From NCBI GenBank assembly GCA_002842505.1, contig PHDE01000004.1, forward strand, positions 1-49,473: a stretch of DNA of 49,473 nt, read 5' to 3'. This document shows, piece by piece, positions 6,674-16,582 of this stretch (positions are counted from its first letter, which is position 1; each line of letters opens with the position of its first letter). Both the position numbers and the translations under genes were made by a program. The DNA comes from Bacteroidetes bacterium HGW-Bacteroidetes-3. GTDB taxonomy: Bacteria > Bacteroidota > Bacteroidia > Flavobacteriales > Flavobacteriaceae. The notes beneath the pieces were generated by a model. The model was given only the letters and a program-made list of their open reading frames with translations. It did no database searches and was not told the origin of the DNA.

Positions 6674-8008
6674 TTACGTGTTTTTGTGCAAATATTTCCG
6701 TCTAAATTTGACAACTAAAATTCCGGCCCGCAACATCATCCATACCGTAAAAGCCAACCATACCGCATAAAGTTTCAAATTGAAATAATCTCCAATTAAC
6801 AGCACGGGGATAAATCCTAAAAAAGTGGCCGTCAACAACAAATTTCTTAAGGTTTTGGCTTCACCGAGCCCTTTAAAAATACCGTCAAAAACAAAAGCAA
6901 TCGCGTTTATGGGCTGCATCACAAGCACCATCCAAAAAATACCGTAAAAGGATTGCAAAACTAATGTATCCTGCGAAAAAAGTCGCCCTATCGGAAAATA
7001 AAATAGGGCACATAGCAGCGCAAGAATGATGGAAACCACGATAGAATATCTGCTTAATTTAACACTTAACCTCCACAGTTTTTTGTAATTTTTTTCTCCC
7101 AATAATTTTCCCGAAACAATATCACCAACACTGGAATAACCATCTATAAAAAAGGCAAAAAACAACCAAATTTGAAAGGCGATTGTTTGGGCGGCAATAT
7201 AATTATTTCCATATTTTGTTGCATAAGCATTTGCCATATACAATGCCACATTTAAGGCCAGAGCCCTCACCATTAAATTGAGGCTTAATGCCAATAAATT
7301 TTTAATTTCTTTATTGAAAGGAAACGATAATTTTAGTTTAAACGGCGTTTTTTGCAATAATAACACCAATGATAAAATTGCCATAACGGCTTGGGCAATC
7401 ACGCTTGCCCAAGCGGCACCTTTTATATTCATAGGGCTTATGAAACCGTCAATCCCAAATACCAAAATGAAGTCAAGTCCAATGTTTAACAGAGCGCCAA
7501 TAATGCTAATGACCATAGGCCAATAGGTGTTTTGCAGGCCTCTAAAAACGCCAAAAACAGAAAATACAAAAAGACTTAACGGAAGGCCAATCGCCCGTAT
7601 TTTATAATAATCGACCGCATAATTTAATATAAGTCCGTTGGCATTATAAAGCCGAAAAATAGCATCCACAAAAAATATGGTGACAACATAAATGATGCCG
7701 CTTAAAATTAAATTAATTGCAATAATTTGTGTAGGCAGTGTCGCTATTTCATCTAACTTTTTAGCGCCCAAATACTTTGAAATGGTGGCTGAAATGGCAG
7801 AACGTGTTTGGGCCAAAATCCAAATCATAGCCGAAATAAAGGAACCTGCAATGCCCACCGCGGCAAGCGCCTCTGTTGGATTTACTGTTAAATTTCCAAC
7901 AATTGCGGTATCTGTAATGGAGAGCAAAGGTTCTGCAATACCGGCAATAATAGCGGGAATTGCCAATTTATTTATTCCCTTAAAAGTGATGTTTGATCTT
8001 TTATACAT
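6674..8008 (-). CDS. MATE family efflux transporter (DinF/NorM-like)
   Basis: 444 aa with about 12 hydrophobic segments in two six-helix halves. The N-terminal NKLAIPAIIAGIAEPLLSI, then DTAIVG and the repeated pattern after the midpoint, match the MATE fold of cation-coupled multidrug exporters; sequence style is closest to DinF-like members. The substrate cannot be inferred. Its start overlaps the end of the GNAT gene by 8 nt and it is followed at once by the crotonase gene, so it is within the seven-gene run. Confidence 0.88.
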   Translation of the reverse strand: MYKRSNITFKGINKLAIPAIIAGIAEPLLSITDTAIVGNLTVNPTEALAAVGIAGSFISAMIWILAQTRSAISATISKYLGAKKLDEIATLPTQIIAINLILSGIIYVVTIFFVDAIFRLYNANGLILNYAVDYYKIRAIGLPLSLFVFSVFGVFRGLQNTYWPMVISIIGALLNIGLDFILVFGIDGFISPMNIKGAAWASVIAQAVMAILSLVLLLQKTPFKLKLSFPFNKEIKNLLALSLNLMVRALALNVALYMANAYATKYGNNYIAAQTIAFQIWLFFAFFIDGYSSVGDIVSGKLLGEKNYKKLWRLSVKLSRYSIVVSIILALLCALFYFPIGRLFSQDTLVLQSFYGIFWMVLVMQPINAIAFVFDGIFKGLGEAKTLRNLLLTATFLGFIPVLLIGDYFNLKLYAVWLAFTVWMMLRAGILVVKFRRKYLHKNT

Positions 8009-8510
8009 CTAAAATTTTCTCGTAACAATAAAACGGAAACTCGCTTTGATTAGGAAAATAGACACTTTCCAATTTTATATAATTGCGCTGTTCGTAAAAT
8101 TTCAAGTTCCTTTTATTTTTGCTGAAAGTGTCTAGCCTAATAGAATCATAATTATTTTCCAAGGCAAATTTTTCAGCAAAATCCATCAATTTTTGGGCAA
8201 AACCTTTTCCTTGAAAATTAGGATGAACCGCCAAACGATGAATATAAAGATTGTGCTGATTTTTTGTTAGCCATTTTACAGGTTCATATTCCGGATTCTC
8301 CATTTTGGTAAGCGCAATAAGGCCAACTATTTCACTTTTTGTCTCTAACTTCCAAATTTGCCTCAATTCAATGTCATTCAGCAAAATTTCTTTTGAAGGA
8401 TACATTTCATTCCATTGAAAAATGCCTTGTTCCATCAAATGTTTGGCGCAACTTTTTGTGATTAAATAAAGTGTGTTTAAATCTGTTTTTAAAGCCTTTT
8501 TAATAACCAT
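8001..8510 (-). CDS. GNAT family N-acetyltransferase
   Basis: 169 aa from the ATG at 8510 (a TTG three codons upstream at 8519 also keeps frame). The acetyl-CoA loop is seen in LAVHPNFQGKGFAQKLMDFA (the R/Q-x-x-G-x-G/A pattern as QGKGFA) and the C-terminal part SKNKRNLKFYEQRNYIKL is the usual GNAT beta6-alpha4 region. The acceptor is unknown. The stop overlaps the MATE start, and the start is 26 nt after the alpha/beta-hydrolase stop, so it is part of the same operon. Confidence 0.85.
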   Translation of the reverse strand: MVIKKALKTDLNTLYLITKSCAKHLMEQGIFQWNEMYPSKEILLNDIELRQIWKLETKSEIVGLIALTKMENPEYEPVKWLTKNQHNLYIHRLAVHPNFQGKGFAQKLMDFAEKFALENNYDSIRLDTFSKNKRNLKFYEQRNYIKLESVYFPNQSEFPFYCYEKILDV

Positions 8511-8536
8511 AACAATCAAAATTTTGAAAAAATCGC

Positions 8537-9385
8537 TTATTTTTTAAGAATAAAATCGATGCTTTTCTTCACCACTTTCTCCAAGTGAAAAGGCATCTTT
8601 GGACCCTCCCAAGGTTGCGTGCATCCCAAAGGGTGGTTCATTCCTTCAACAATAACAAGTTCGCTTTTCGGATTCCACAAATGAAGGTTTTTTGCTTCCG
8701 CAGGCAATACAACTTCATCATTTTCACCTTGAACAATTAAGTGCGAAATGTTCAAGTTTTCAACAGCTTTTTTTATGGTCAATCGCGCTTCATTTTCTTT
8801 AAAATTTTCATAAAACTGGTACAAATGCGGCATTTTTTGTTTGGTTCTTGTGTTTAGAATATGTGAAATTCCGAGCTTTTTCCATTCTTCTAACAACTCA
8901 CCTTCAGGAAAACGTGCGCCAAAATCGGAAACGCCTGCCCACGTAATTAATTTGGTGATTTTATTGTTTTCCGAAGCTTTTAGGGAGACAATTCCACCGC
9001 CACGTGAATGTCCGATTAACGTTATATTTTCAACATCAATTTCATTTTTAAAATCGGGATTGGCGGTTATCCAATCAATAATGTTTTCTAAATCATCGAG
9101 TTCCTTTATAAAAGTATTGTTCCCAAAAGCTTCTAAATCGGGAAAATCTATCGGATTTTCTAAAGTTCCACCGTTATGCGAAAAATTAAATTTCACAAAA
9201 AACAGGTTGTTTTCAGCAAATGCTTCCGCCGCTAAATTCCACGCGCCCCAATCTTTATAGCCTTTATAGCCATGGCAAAATATGACAATTGGTTTTTTGG
9301 CATTGTTTTTTAAATAAATCACATCGGTGACAATAGGCTTGTTGTGGCTTGTGCTTCTTACTGGAATATTAAGTTTTTTTTGCAT
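8537..9385 (-). CDS. alpha/beta hydrolase
   Basis: 282 aa. The nucleophile elbow GHSRGGG puts Ser127 in the catalytic position; the oxyanion loop is FCHGYKGYKDWGAWN (about residues 36-50). VQGENDEVV (about residue 224) supplies the acid and GMNHPLGC (about residue 253) the histidine. It resembles the Bacteroidota alpha/beta hydrolases annotated as dienelactone-hydrolase-like or acyl-peptidase-like; the substrate is unknown. No signal peptide, so cytoplasmic. It begins 9 nt after the AddB-like stop. Confidence 0.85.
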   Translation of the reverse strand: MQKKLNIPVRSTSHNKPIVTDVIYLKNNAKKPIVIFCHGYKGYKDWGAWNLAAEAFAENNLFFVKFNFSHNGGTLENPIDFPDLEAFGNNTFIKELDDLENIIDWITANPDFKNEIDVENITLIGHSRGGGIVSLKASENNKITKLITWAGVSDFGARFPEGELLEEWKKLGISHILNTRTKQKMPHLYQFYENFKENEARLTIKKAVENLNISHLIVQGENDEVVLPAEAKNLHLWNPKSELVIVEGMNHPLGCTQPWEGPKMPFHLEKVVKKSIDFILKK

Positions 9386-9394
9386 TTTTAATTT

Positions 9395-12139
9395 TTAAAA
9401 CGGTAAATTTTGATTTTGGATAAAGGGAATTTCTGGATTTAAAATTTCCTTGACAATATTTTTTAATTCAATTAAAAAAGAATCCATATTTTCCTGGGAA
9501 ATTAAACTGTCATTAACGCCCCTTTTTTCTGAAAAATTCATTTTCAAGAAACCGCTATTTAAGTTTTTAAACGAAATGATTCCAGCTTCCACAGGCTTTG
9601 AAAAACCGCCCTTATTTTCTTCTGAAAACAAAAAACTGTAAAGCATTACCTGCAATGCTTTGGTGTATTTATAATCTTCGCTTAAAACACTGAAATCGCT
9701 TATTTTCAAATCTTTGGCTTCCACTTTTCCTGTTTTGTAATCAATAATTCGGGTAACGCCATCCAATTCGTCAATTCTGTCAACTTTTCCTTTAAGTTTT
9801 ATAGGAAAATTGATGCCTTCAATAGTTATTTCAGTGGAAAGCTCTTTTTCCAAAGCAATCATTTTTAACTGTTTATTCTCATTGAGCAATTGTAATTCCT
9901 GATTTAAAAATCTGTTGATGTGATTTTTGCTCACTTCAAAAATGAGTTTGTTTTTTCCTGTATCAATGTTGCCTTTTTCGTAAAGCGCTTCAAAATGTTT
10001 TACAAGTAATTGATTGGTGGATTTTTTCATCTCACCAATATTTTCCTTGCTTAAAAAGGCATTTAAAAATGGCCTGTACATTTCATCAAGCACCTCATGA
10101 ATTACGGAACCCATGGTATTTGCGGCGATGGTTTCCTCAACTTCATCTTCTTCATAAATTCCTAATATTCTTTGCTCATAAAAACGTATTGGGTCGTAAA
10201 TATAAGTCGCCAAGGCCGATGGTGAAATTCCTTTGGTGAACACAGCCTTAAGTTTTTCTATAATTTCAGGCGTTTTATTTATTTGAAGGACGGGGAAATT
10301 AATGTGCTGTACTTTCGGACTGATAATTGTTTTTGAGATTGAGGGATTGTTGATTTCAAGCTGTGTTAAAAAACGGCTTTTTTCGCCGGATCCGTAACCA
10401 TCTGATTCCGTATTATAAATTAAATAAATATTTTTTGCCCGTTGCAGCAACCGCTGAAAATGGTAAGAAAAAATAGCGTCTTTTTCCTGATAAGTCGGCA
10501 GGCCGAAATATTTTTTTACATCATAAGGAATAAATGAAAAATCGTTTTTTCCCCCTGGCAAAATTCCTTCATTAACAGAAGTGATAATGACCGTTTCAAA
10601 ATCCAAAGCCCTTGTTTCCAACATCCCCATCAACTGTAAACCTTGCAGCGGTTCTCCTTGGAACGAGAGTTTTTCTGTCCGTAAAATTTGGGTATAAAAC
10701 AAAGTCAACGACTTTAAATCGGCAATGTGGTTATAGGTTGTGTTCAAAGTTTTCAATTGCTGAAAAACCGTAAAAAACCGGTATAAATATTCCTTCTCAA
10801 CACCTTCCGAATCATTTTTAAGTTCCTTTATTAAATCAATGCATTGCTCAATAACTTTATTTATGGAGGTTGAAAAATAAAATAGAGAAAACACGGTTGA
10901 AAGCAGTTCAACTTCACTCGGTGAAACATACTTTTTTAACATATCAACCGATAAAAAAATGCTGTTTTTGCTTTTAATTTCAGTTATTAATTTTTGAAGA
11001 ATTTTTCCATGTAACTTGTTTAAAAAAGTATTGTTTAAAACATTTAAAACATCTTTGTAATAAAAAAGATGTTCGGCTTCCTTACCAAATTTATGTTGGT
11101 TTAAATGAAGTTTAAACAGCGCGTCAAACAAGCTTGCCAAAGGAATATCCTTTAACGGATAGCCCATTGTGATATTGATATTTTTTACATTGTTTGGCAG
11201 TGAATTTAGGGTTAATGTGAGTAAATTTTCATCGGCCAGCACCAAGGCTGTTTTGCTGAAATCCTCAGTTTCGGCCAATAATTCACCGGCATATTTAATT
11301 TGGGTAATGTTTTTGGGTGCGCCAATTAAACTGATGTTTTTATGAATTGGCAACAAGGCATTGTCCCATAAAAACGGATTTTTTTGATAAAATGCCCATT
11401 CCCTTTTATATTTTCTTAAAAAAACGCCCGCTTCATTTGAATTGTTAAAAAATGACTCATTCGCATCCCAATATACAGAAGCCAAGCTATTGTTTAACAA
11501 TTCCTGAAATATGGTTTCTTCAGCCTTGTTTAGCGCATTAAACCCAACAAAAATAATGTGGTTATTTTTGTTGTTATTCATATAAAATTCTAAATTATTT
11601 GTTGCTTCTTTATAAATTAGGCCTTGATAACCAAATTTATTGTTTTTCAATTTTTCATAAAGCGCTTCATATAAAACAGCTAAATATTCAAAAAACTGAA
11701 GATAGTTTAACGCCAATTGGCTCGGCTTTTTATCCTGAAACCATTCGTCCAGTTTTTTTACATCTCTCAAATTTGAAAAAAACCGAGTTGCATTCACCAA
11801 ATAGCTGTCTATTTCATTAAAATCATGCAGAGCGATTATTGCCCATTGTGAAAAGACATCAAAAGATTCCCTGTTTTCTTTTGGAATATTTTGCTGATAA
11901 ACACTATAAAATTCGAATAACAGTTGGGTGCTATCAATAAGATTGATATCCGCCAATTCCTGTATGTAATTTTCAATGCTTGTTATTTTTGGTAAAAAGG
12001 AGGAGCCAAGCGTTTTTTCTAAAATTTCTTGTTTTAAAAACACGCAGGCCCGTTGGCTTGGAAGCACAAATATTAAATTATTGAAACTTTGGTGTTTGCT
12101 TAAAACATCCTCAATAACTCTTGAGATAAATGATTTCAT
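9395..12139 (-). CDS. AddB-like PD-(D/E)XK nuclease (helicase-inactivated subunit)
   Basis: 914 aa. The N-terminus (IFVLPSQRACVFLKQEIL) resembles the non-helicase, AddB/RexB-type subunit. The C-terminal nuclease domain carries the PD-(D/E)XK motif as GKVDRIDELDGVTRIIDYKTGK (about residues 775-796; D and the D-Y-K triad). It is the probable partner of the helicase-nuclease at 16580-19765, the pair acting like AddAB/RecBCD in end resection of double-strand breaks. No iron-sulfur cysteine cluster is obvious. It heads the run of seven genes down to 5242. The two subunits are separated by two ompA genes and kbl, unusual for an addAB pair. Confidence 0.82.
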   Translation of the reverse strand: MKSFISRVIEDVLSKHQSFNNLIFVLPSQRACVFLKQEILEKTLGSSFLPKITSIENYIQELADINLIDSTQLLFEFYSVYQQNIPKENRESFDVFSQWAIIALHDFNEIDSYLVNATRFFSNLRDVKKLDEWFQDKKPSQLALNYLQFFEYLAVLYEALYEKLKNNKFGYQGLIYKEATNNLEFYMNNNKNNHIIFVGFNALNKAEETIFQELLNNSLASVYWDANESFFNNSNEAGVFLRKYKREWAFYQKNPFLWDNALLPIHKNISLIGAPKNITQIKYAGELLAETEDFSKTALVLADENLLTLTLNSLPNNVKNINITMGYPLKDIPLASLFDALFKLHLNQHKFGKEAEHLFYYKDVLNVLNNTFLNKLHGKILQKLITEIKSKNSIFLSVDMLKKYVSPSEVELLSTVFSLFYFSTSINKVIEQCIDLIKELKNDSEGVEKEYLYRFFTVFQQLKTLNTTYNHIADLKSLTLFYTQILRTEKLSFQGEPLQGLQLMGMLETRALDFETVIITSVNEGILPGGKNDFSFIPYDVKKYFGLPTYQEKDAIFSYHFQRLLQRAKNIYLIYNTESDGYGSGEKSRFLTQLEINNPSISKTIISPKVQHINFPVLQINKTPEIIEKLKAVFTKGISPSALATYIYDPIRFYEQRILGIYEEDEVEETIAANTMGSVIHEVLDEMYRPFLNAFLSKENIGEMKKSTNQLLVKHFEALYEKGNIDTGKNKLIFEVSKNHINRFLNQELQLLNENKQLKMIALEKELSTEITIEGINFPIKLKGKVDRIDELDGVTRIIDYKTGKVEAKDLKISDFSVLSEDYKYTKALQVMLYSFLFSEENKGGFSKPVEAGIISFKNLNSGFLKMNFSEKRGVNDSLISQENMDSFLIELKNIVKEILNPEIPFIQNQNLPF

Positions 12140-12288
12140 CTAAATTTTTTATTCTGTATAAAAATATAAAAGCCATTTCAATTGAGATGGTTTTTACATG
12201 ACTATTTTGATAATTTAAATTTTGAATCTTTGGCTTTATTGATTTTCGAAAAAATAATTAAAGGATTCAACAAAAATATTTCAAAAAA

Positions 12289-12320
12289 AAATCGCCTAAA
12301 AAATTAATTTTAGGCGATTT
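12289..12320 (-). terminator. intrinsic terminator after first OmpA/TSP3 gene
   Basis: Perfect stem AAATCGCCTAAA/TTTAGGCGATTT with an AT-rich loop, followed on the minus strand by a T-run, 27 nt past the stop at 12347. The core CGCCTAAAAAATTAATTTT is identical to that in the terminator of the paralogous gene (13939-13957). Confidence 0.8.
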
Positions 12321-12346
12321 AAACTATTATAAAATTAAGCTATTGC

Positions 12347-13720
12347 TTACTTTTTTAAAGTCACTTCAGTACGTCTGTTGTTATGACGGCCTGCAGCAGT
12401 TTTATTAGTGTCAATTGGTTTGCTTTCTCCAAAACCTACAGTTGTCAATCTATCAGCATTGATACCATTTGAGATTAAATAATCTCTAACAGCAGCCGCT
12501 CTTCTTTCAGACAATAATTGGTTTGATTTGTCAGAACCAACGCTATCGGTATGACCAGCAATTACAAAATCAGCTTGTGGATAATCTTTAAATATTGCAG
12601 TCATTGCTTTTAAAATATCAATAGACTCTTTGTGGAAAGTTGCTTTTCCATTGTCAAACAATATAGTTCTTGCATACTCATTCAATGTTGCCATAACCTC
12701 AACAGTTGGGGCTACTGGACATCCATCATTTGAAGCAGGGCCTGCAACAGTTGGACATTTGTCAACATTGTCTGTAACACCATCACCGTCAGTATCTGGC
12801 CAAGGGCAACCTTTATTGGCGGCTGGACCGGCTACAGTAGGACAAGCATCGTCTTTATCAACAATGCCATCACCATCTGTGTCTGGACAACCTTTGTTTG
12901 CTTTGGTTCCTTTTTCATTTGGACAAGCGTCATCTTTATCTGCAATTCCATCACCGTCAGCATCTGGACAACCATTCAATTCAGCTAAACCGAATACAGT
13001 TGGGCAATCATCTTTCGAATCAATAATACCGTCTCCGTCAGAATCTGGACAACCATTAAAAATAGCCAATCCAAATACATCTGGGCAAGCGTCATCTTTG
13101 TCGTAAATACCGTCACCATCTGTGTCAGTTCCTCCAAATTTGAATACAAATCCAACAGAGTGTTGGAAATGTTGAATAATGTTGCTTTCAAAAGTGTGTT
13201 TGTATTTTGATTCAAGATTTAGTCCAATATTATCGCTAAACCAAACATTAAATCCTAAACCACCATTAAAAGTACCGGCACCCATATTGTCTAACCAAGT
13301 GTAACCACCACCAACGGAAACATAAGGGTCAAACCAAGCAGTTTCACCAACCAAACTGTTAAGGTCATACTTTAAAGCACCATCTAAACCAAAATAGGTT
13401 AAATCACTGGCGTCATTATCGCCAATTTTAGTTATTTTGTTTAAAGTACCCGCTGCTTCAATACTAAAACCATCCGCTAAATATTTACCGACAGTAATTT
13501 TAGATACCGAAGGAAGAATATTGTAATGATCACCTGCGTTAAAAAACTCATTAAACCAACTTCCTCCATTTCCAATAATTCTATTGGAGTTTGTAGGGTA
13601 AAAATCTACTGCATTTACGCCAATGCCAATTGCCCAAGGGTTGTTTTTGTCTTGTGCATTTACATTACTTAAACCAGCAATTAGAAATAAAGCCAATATG
13701 GCAACTTTTAAATGTTTCAT
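12347..13720 (-). CDS. OmpA family outer membrane protein with five thrombospondin type-3 repeats
   Basis: 457 aa. Signal peptide at residues 1-22 (cleavage after NVNA); an N-terminal eight-strand-like barrel domain to about residue 195; then five calcium-binding repeats of the D-x-D-G-D-G-I/V-x-D..D.CP type (about 200-325); and a C-terminal OmpA peptidoglycan-binding domain ([45 protein letters not shown]). It probably ties the outer membrane to peptidoglycan through DAP binding. A paralogue with four repeats lies 273 nt upstream, each with its own promoter motif and terminator, so they look like a tandem duplication. Confidence 0.93.
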   Translation of the reverse strand: MKHLKVAILALFLIAGLSNVNAQDKNNPWAIGIGVNAVDFYPTNSNRIIGNGGSWFNEFFNAGDHYNILPSVSKITVGKYLADGFSIEAAGTLNKITKIGDNDASDLTYFGLDGALKYDLNSLVGETAWFDPYVSVGGGYTWLDNMGAGTFNGGLGFNVWFSDNIGLNLESKYKHTFESNIIQHFQHSVGFVFKFGGTDTDGDGIYDKDDACPDVFGLAIFNGCPDSDGDGIIDSKDDCPTVFGLAELNGCPDADGDGIADKDDACPNEKGTKANKGCPDTDGDGIVDKDDACPTVAGPAANKGCPWPDTDGDGVTDNVDKCPTVAGPASNDGCPVAPTVEVMATLNEYARTILFDNGKATFHKESIDILKAMTAIFKDYPQADFVIAGHTDSVGSDKSNQLLSERRAAAVRDYLISNGINADRLTTVGFGESKPIDTNKTAAGRHNNRRTEVTLKK

Positions 13721-13788
13721 TTTAATAAAAATTAATTAATATTCTTTTTTAAACTATTAGCGAAGATAGTTTATTTATACAATAAACT

Positions 13789-13796
13789 CAAAAATA
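13789..13796 (-). promoter_or_regulatory. candidate -7 element (TATTTTTG) for first OmpA/TSP3 gene
   Basis: TATTTTTG on the minus strand fits TAnnTTTG and lies 68 nt before the ATG at 13720, giving a 5' leader of about 60 nt. Confidence 0.4.
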
Positions 13797-13933
13797 TTGA
13801 ACAAAAAAGCCACTTTACGCTATATAAAGTAACTTTTTTATTAGACAACTAAATGATTTACAATTTAAATAATCAATTTATTGTTTTTGCTATTCTTTGA
13901 AAATGAAAACCTTAGTTTGGTAATTACACATAA

Positions 13934-13966
13934 AAAACCGCCTAAAAAATTAATTTTCAAGCGGTT
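13934..13966 (-). terminator. intrinsic terminator after second OmpA/TSP3 gene
   Basis: Stem AACCGC/GCGGTT extended by A/T pairs, T-run on the minus strand, 27 nt past the stop at 13994. The loop side shares a 19-nt core with the terminator at 12289-12320. Confidence 0.75.
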
Positions 13967-13993
13967 ACTTATTTTATAAATAAATATTATTTT

Positions 13994-15250
13994 TTATTCA
14001 GCCAATTTAACTTCAGTGCGTCGGTTTTTGGCTTTTCCGGCGGCTGTATCATTGGTGTCTACCGGTTTGCTCTCTCCAAACGCTTTTGTTGTCAATCTGG
14101 ATGGATTGATACCATTTTTAACGAAATAATCCCTAACAGCATTTGCTCTTCTTTCAGACAATCCTTGGTTATATGCGTCTGAGCCATCGCTATCAGTGTG
14201 TCCTTCAATGATAAAATCAGCGTCTGGAAATTCTTTTAATATTTTTGTCATTGGCTCTAAAGTACCATAGGATTCCTTTTTAAAAGACCATTTGGCGGTA
14301 TCAAACAAAATAGTTCTTCCATACTCGTTTAATTCACCCATAATTTCTCCACCTGGAATCACTGGGCAACCATCGTTGGAAGCAGGTCCCTTAACTTCAA
14401 CGCATTTATCAATTAAGTCAATAACGCCATCGCCGTCAGTATCTTTAAATGGACAACCTGCATTTGTTTTTGGTCCAGGAACATCTGGACAAGCATCATC
14501 TTTATCTGCAACACCGTCGCCATCTCTATCCGGACAACCATGCAACGCTTTTAAACCTGCGACTTCCGGACATTCATCCTTGTAATCTGGAATTCCGTCA
14601 CCGTCTGTATCTGGGCAACCATGAAATTCAGCTAAACCTGCAACATCTGGACATTTATCTCTACAATCAGCAACGCCATCACCATCTTTATCACTTAATT
14701 CCTCACTAATGCCTTTAGTTTTAGAATTTCCAAATTTCCAAGCCAAGCCAACTGAATATTGCATCATTTCAAAATCGACAGGTGTATTCACTTTCTTATA
14801 CCCACCGGTAAAATTTATGCCAACATGGTCTGAAAACCAAGCATTAAAGCCCGCTCCAACATTAGGGCTTATGCCATCTTCTGTTCCTACCCAATTTTCA
14901 CCAACCCCAACATATAAAAATGGGTCAAACCATCCTGTTTGTCCGAATGCGCTATTTAAATCATATTTCACATTCAAATCTAACCCTACAAAAGTAGCGT
15001 CATCTCCAGAGCCCCAAGGTCTTTTAATCTCATTAACCGCACCGGCCAACTCTAAACTAAATCCCTTGCCTAAATATCTTCCAACAGACATTTTAGGACC
15101 AATTTTCATGTCTCCTGAGTCTCCACTACTAACATCAATAGAATTTGCTCCAAAAGTCAGCATCCAAGGATTCTCTTTTTCTTGAGCGTTGGCATTGCTG
15201 TAAAATGCCACTAATAACAATGCCAGAAAGGCAATTTTTAATTGTTTCAT
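13994..15250 (-). CDS. OmpA family outer membrane protein with four thrombospondin type-3 repeats
   Basis: 418 aa from the ATG at 15250. The frame stays open 12 codons further (to 15286), but starting at MKQLKIAFLALLLVAF gives a clean signal peptide (cleavage near SNANA), so I prefer the inner start. A beta-barrel domain is followed by four D-x-D-G-D-G repeats (about residues 188-300) and an OmpA C-terminal domain (FPDADFIIEGHTDSDG, SERRANAVRDYFVKNGI, AFGESKP, KNRRTEV). It is the paralogue of the gene at 12347, differing by one calcium repeat and by a diverged barrel. Likely abundant in the outer membrane. Confidence 0.93.
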   Translation of the reverse strand: MKQLKIAFLALLLVAFYSNANAQEKENPWMLTFGANSIDVSSGDSGDMKIGPKMSVGRYLGKGFSLELAGAVNEIKRPWGSGDDATFVGLDLNVKYDLNSAFGQTGWFDPFLYVGVGENWVGTEDGISPNVGAGFNAWFSDHVGINFTGGYKKVNTPVDFEMMQYSVGLAWKFGNSKTKGISEELSDKDGDGVADCRDKCPDVAGLAEFHGCPDTDGDGIPDYKDECPEVAGLKALHGCPDRDGDGVADKDDACPDVPGPKTNAGCPFKDTDGDGVIDLIDKCVEVKGPASNDGCPVIPGGEIMGELNEYGRTILFDTAKWSFKKESYGTLEPMTKILKEFPDADFIIEGHTDSDGSDAYNQGLSERRANAVRDYFVKNGINPSRLTTKAFGESKPVDTNDTAAGKAKNRRTEVKLAE

Positions 15251-15318
15251 CTTTAGTAAGTTTAAATTTATGTTCTTTTTTTGCAATAAAGAAAGTCATA
15301 GAACTTTCCCTTTACTAA

Positions 15319-15326
15319 CAAAAATA
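15319..15326 (-). promoter_or_regulatory. candidate -7 element (TATTTTTG) for second OmpA/TSP3 gene
   Basis: TATTTTTG on the minus strand, 68 nt before the chosen ATG at 15250, the same motif and spacing as for the paralogue (13789-13796), and between that start and the kbl stop. The matching position supports both the start choice and the promoter. Confidence 0.5.
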
Positions 15327-15364
15327 CAAAATTATATTGAAAATAAACTTATTTTTAGATTTTT

Positions 15365-16558
15365 CTATATGACCTTTAGTACTTTAGCTACTTTAACGAA
15401 AGCTTTTATTGCTTTTTCTAGGTGTTCCTTGGTATGCGCTGCGGAAACTTGTACCCTAATTCTTGCTTTCCCTTTTGCCACAACCGGGTAAAAGAAACCA
15501 ATAACATAAATACCTTCTTCCAACAACATATTGGCCATATCTTGAGACAATTTAGCATCATAGAGCATTACGGGAACTATGGCTGAATCTCCTTTTACAA
15601 TATCAAATCCCGCTTTTGTCATCCCTTCTTTAAAATAATTGGTGTTCCATTCCAATTTGTCTCTTAAAGTAGTGTCGTTTGAAATCATTTCAAATACTTT
15701 TAAAGAAGCGCCCACAATTGCAGGAGCTAAAGAGTTTGAAAACAAGTAAGGCCTTGATCGCTGACGCAACAATTCAATAATTTCCTTTTTTCCTGTTGTG
15801 TAGCCACCCATAGCGCCGCCCAAAGCTTTCCCAAGCGTTCCGGTAACAATGTCAACCCTTCCCATTACATTTTTCAACTCTAAGGTTCCTCGGCCTGTTT
15901 TTCCAATAAAACCTGCGGCGTGACATTCATCTACCATCACCAACGCATCATATTTATCGGCCAAATCGCAAATTTTATCAAGCTGCGCCACAACACCATC
16001 CATAGAAAAAACACCATCGGTGGCAATTAATTTAAATCGGTGGTTTTTTTTAGAAGCTTCAATAAGTTGTGTTTCAAGCGAATCCATGTCGTTATTTTCG
16101 TATCTATATCGCGCAGCTTTACACAAACGCACACCGTCAATAATGGACGCGTGGTTTAAAGAGTCTGAAATTATGGCGTCTACTTCGGATAAAAGCGGCT
16201 CAAAAATTCCTCCATTTGCGTCAAAAGCGGCAGCGTATAAAATAGTGTCGTCCGTTTTATAGAATTCTGCAATTTTTTGCTCCAGTTGCTTGTGTATGTC
16301 TTGGGTTCCGCAGATAAAACGGACCGATGACATTCCAAAACCGTGCGTATCCATCGTGTCTTTTGCCGCCTGAATCACTTCGGGATTATTTGACAATCCC
16401 AAATAATTATTCGCGCAAAAATTGATAACTTCCTGTCCTGAGCTAATTTTTATCACCGCATCTTGTGAAGAAATAATCACGCGTTCCGATTTATATAAAC
16501 CTGCATCTCTAATTTCTTGCAGTTCTTTTTGTAAATGTTGTTGTATTTTGCCGTACAT
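15365..16558 (-). CDS. kbl: glycine C-acetyltransferase (2-amino-3-ketobutyrate CoA ligase)
   Basis: 397 aa, the usual Kbl length (E. coli 398). [16 protein letters not shown] near the N-terminus, [17 protein letters not shown] (about residue 210) and the PLP-lysine motif [15 protein letters not shown] with Lys244 fit the alpha-oxoamine synthase family, and the overall sequence fits Kbl rather than BioF or SPT. It cleaves 2-amino-3-ketobutyrate with CoA to glycine and acetyl-CoA, the second step of threonine degradation; threonine dehydrogenase is not in the window. It follows the AddA-like gene by 21 nt, with a TAnnTTTG motif at that junction, so it may have its own promoter. Confidence 0.93.
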   Translation of the reverse strand: MYGKIQQHLQKELQEIRDAGLYKSERVIISSQDAVIKISSGQEVINFCANNYLGLSNNPEVIQAAKDTMDTHGFGMSSVRFICGTQDIHKQLEQKIAEFYKTDDTILYAAAFDANGGIFEPLLSEVDAIISDSLNHASIIDGVRLCKAARYRYENNDMDSLETQLIEASKKNHRFKLIATDGVFSMDGVVAQLDKICDLADKYDALVMVDECHAAGFIGKTGRGTLELKNVMGRVDIVTGTLGKALGGAMGGYTTGKKEIIELLRQRSRPYLFSNSLAPAIVGASLKVFEMISNDTTLRDKLEWNTNYFKEGMTKAGFDIVKGDSAIVPVMLYDAKLSQDMANMLLEEGIYVIGFFYPVVAKGKARIRVQVSAAHTKEHLEKAIKAFVKVAKVLKVI

Positions 16559-16574
16559 AATTGTTTATTTTTTA

Positions 16575-16582
16575 CAAATTTA
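16575..16582 (-). promoter_or_regulatory. candidate -7 element (TAAATTTG) for kbl
   Basis: TAAATTTG on the minus strand, overlapping the last bases of the AddA-like stop region, 16 nt before the kbl ATG at 16558. Read-through from the upstream gene is also possible. Confidence 0.35.

Noticed and set aside
12630-13106. Long plus-strand frame opposite the first OmpA/TSP3 gene
   Set aside because: It mirrors the calcium-repeat coding sequence and has no start signals or recognisable domain.
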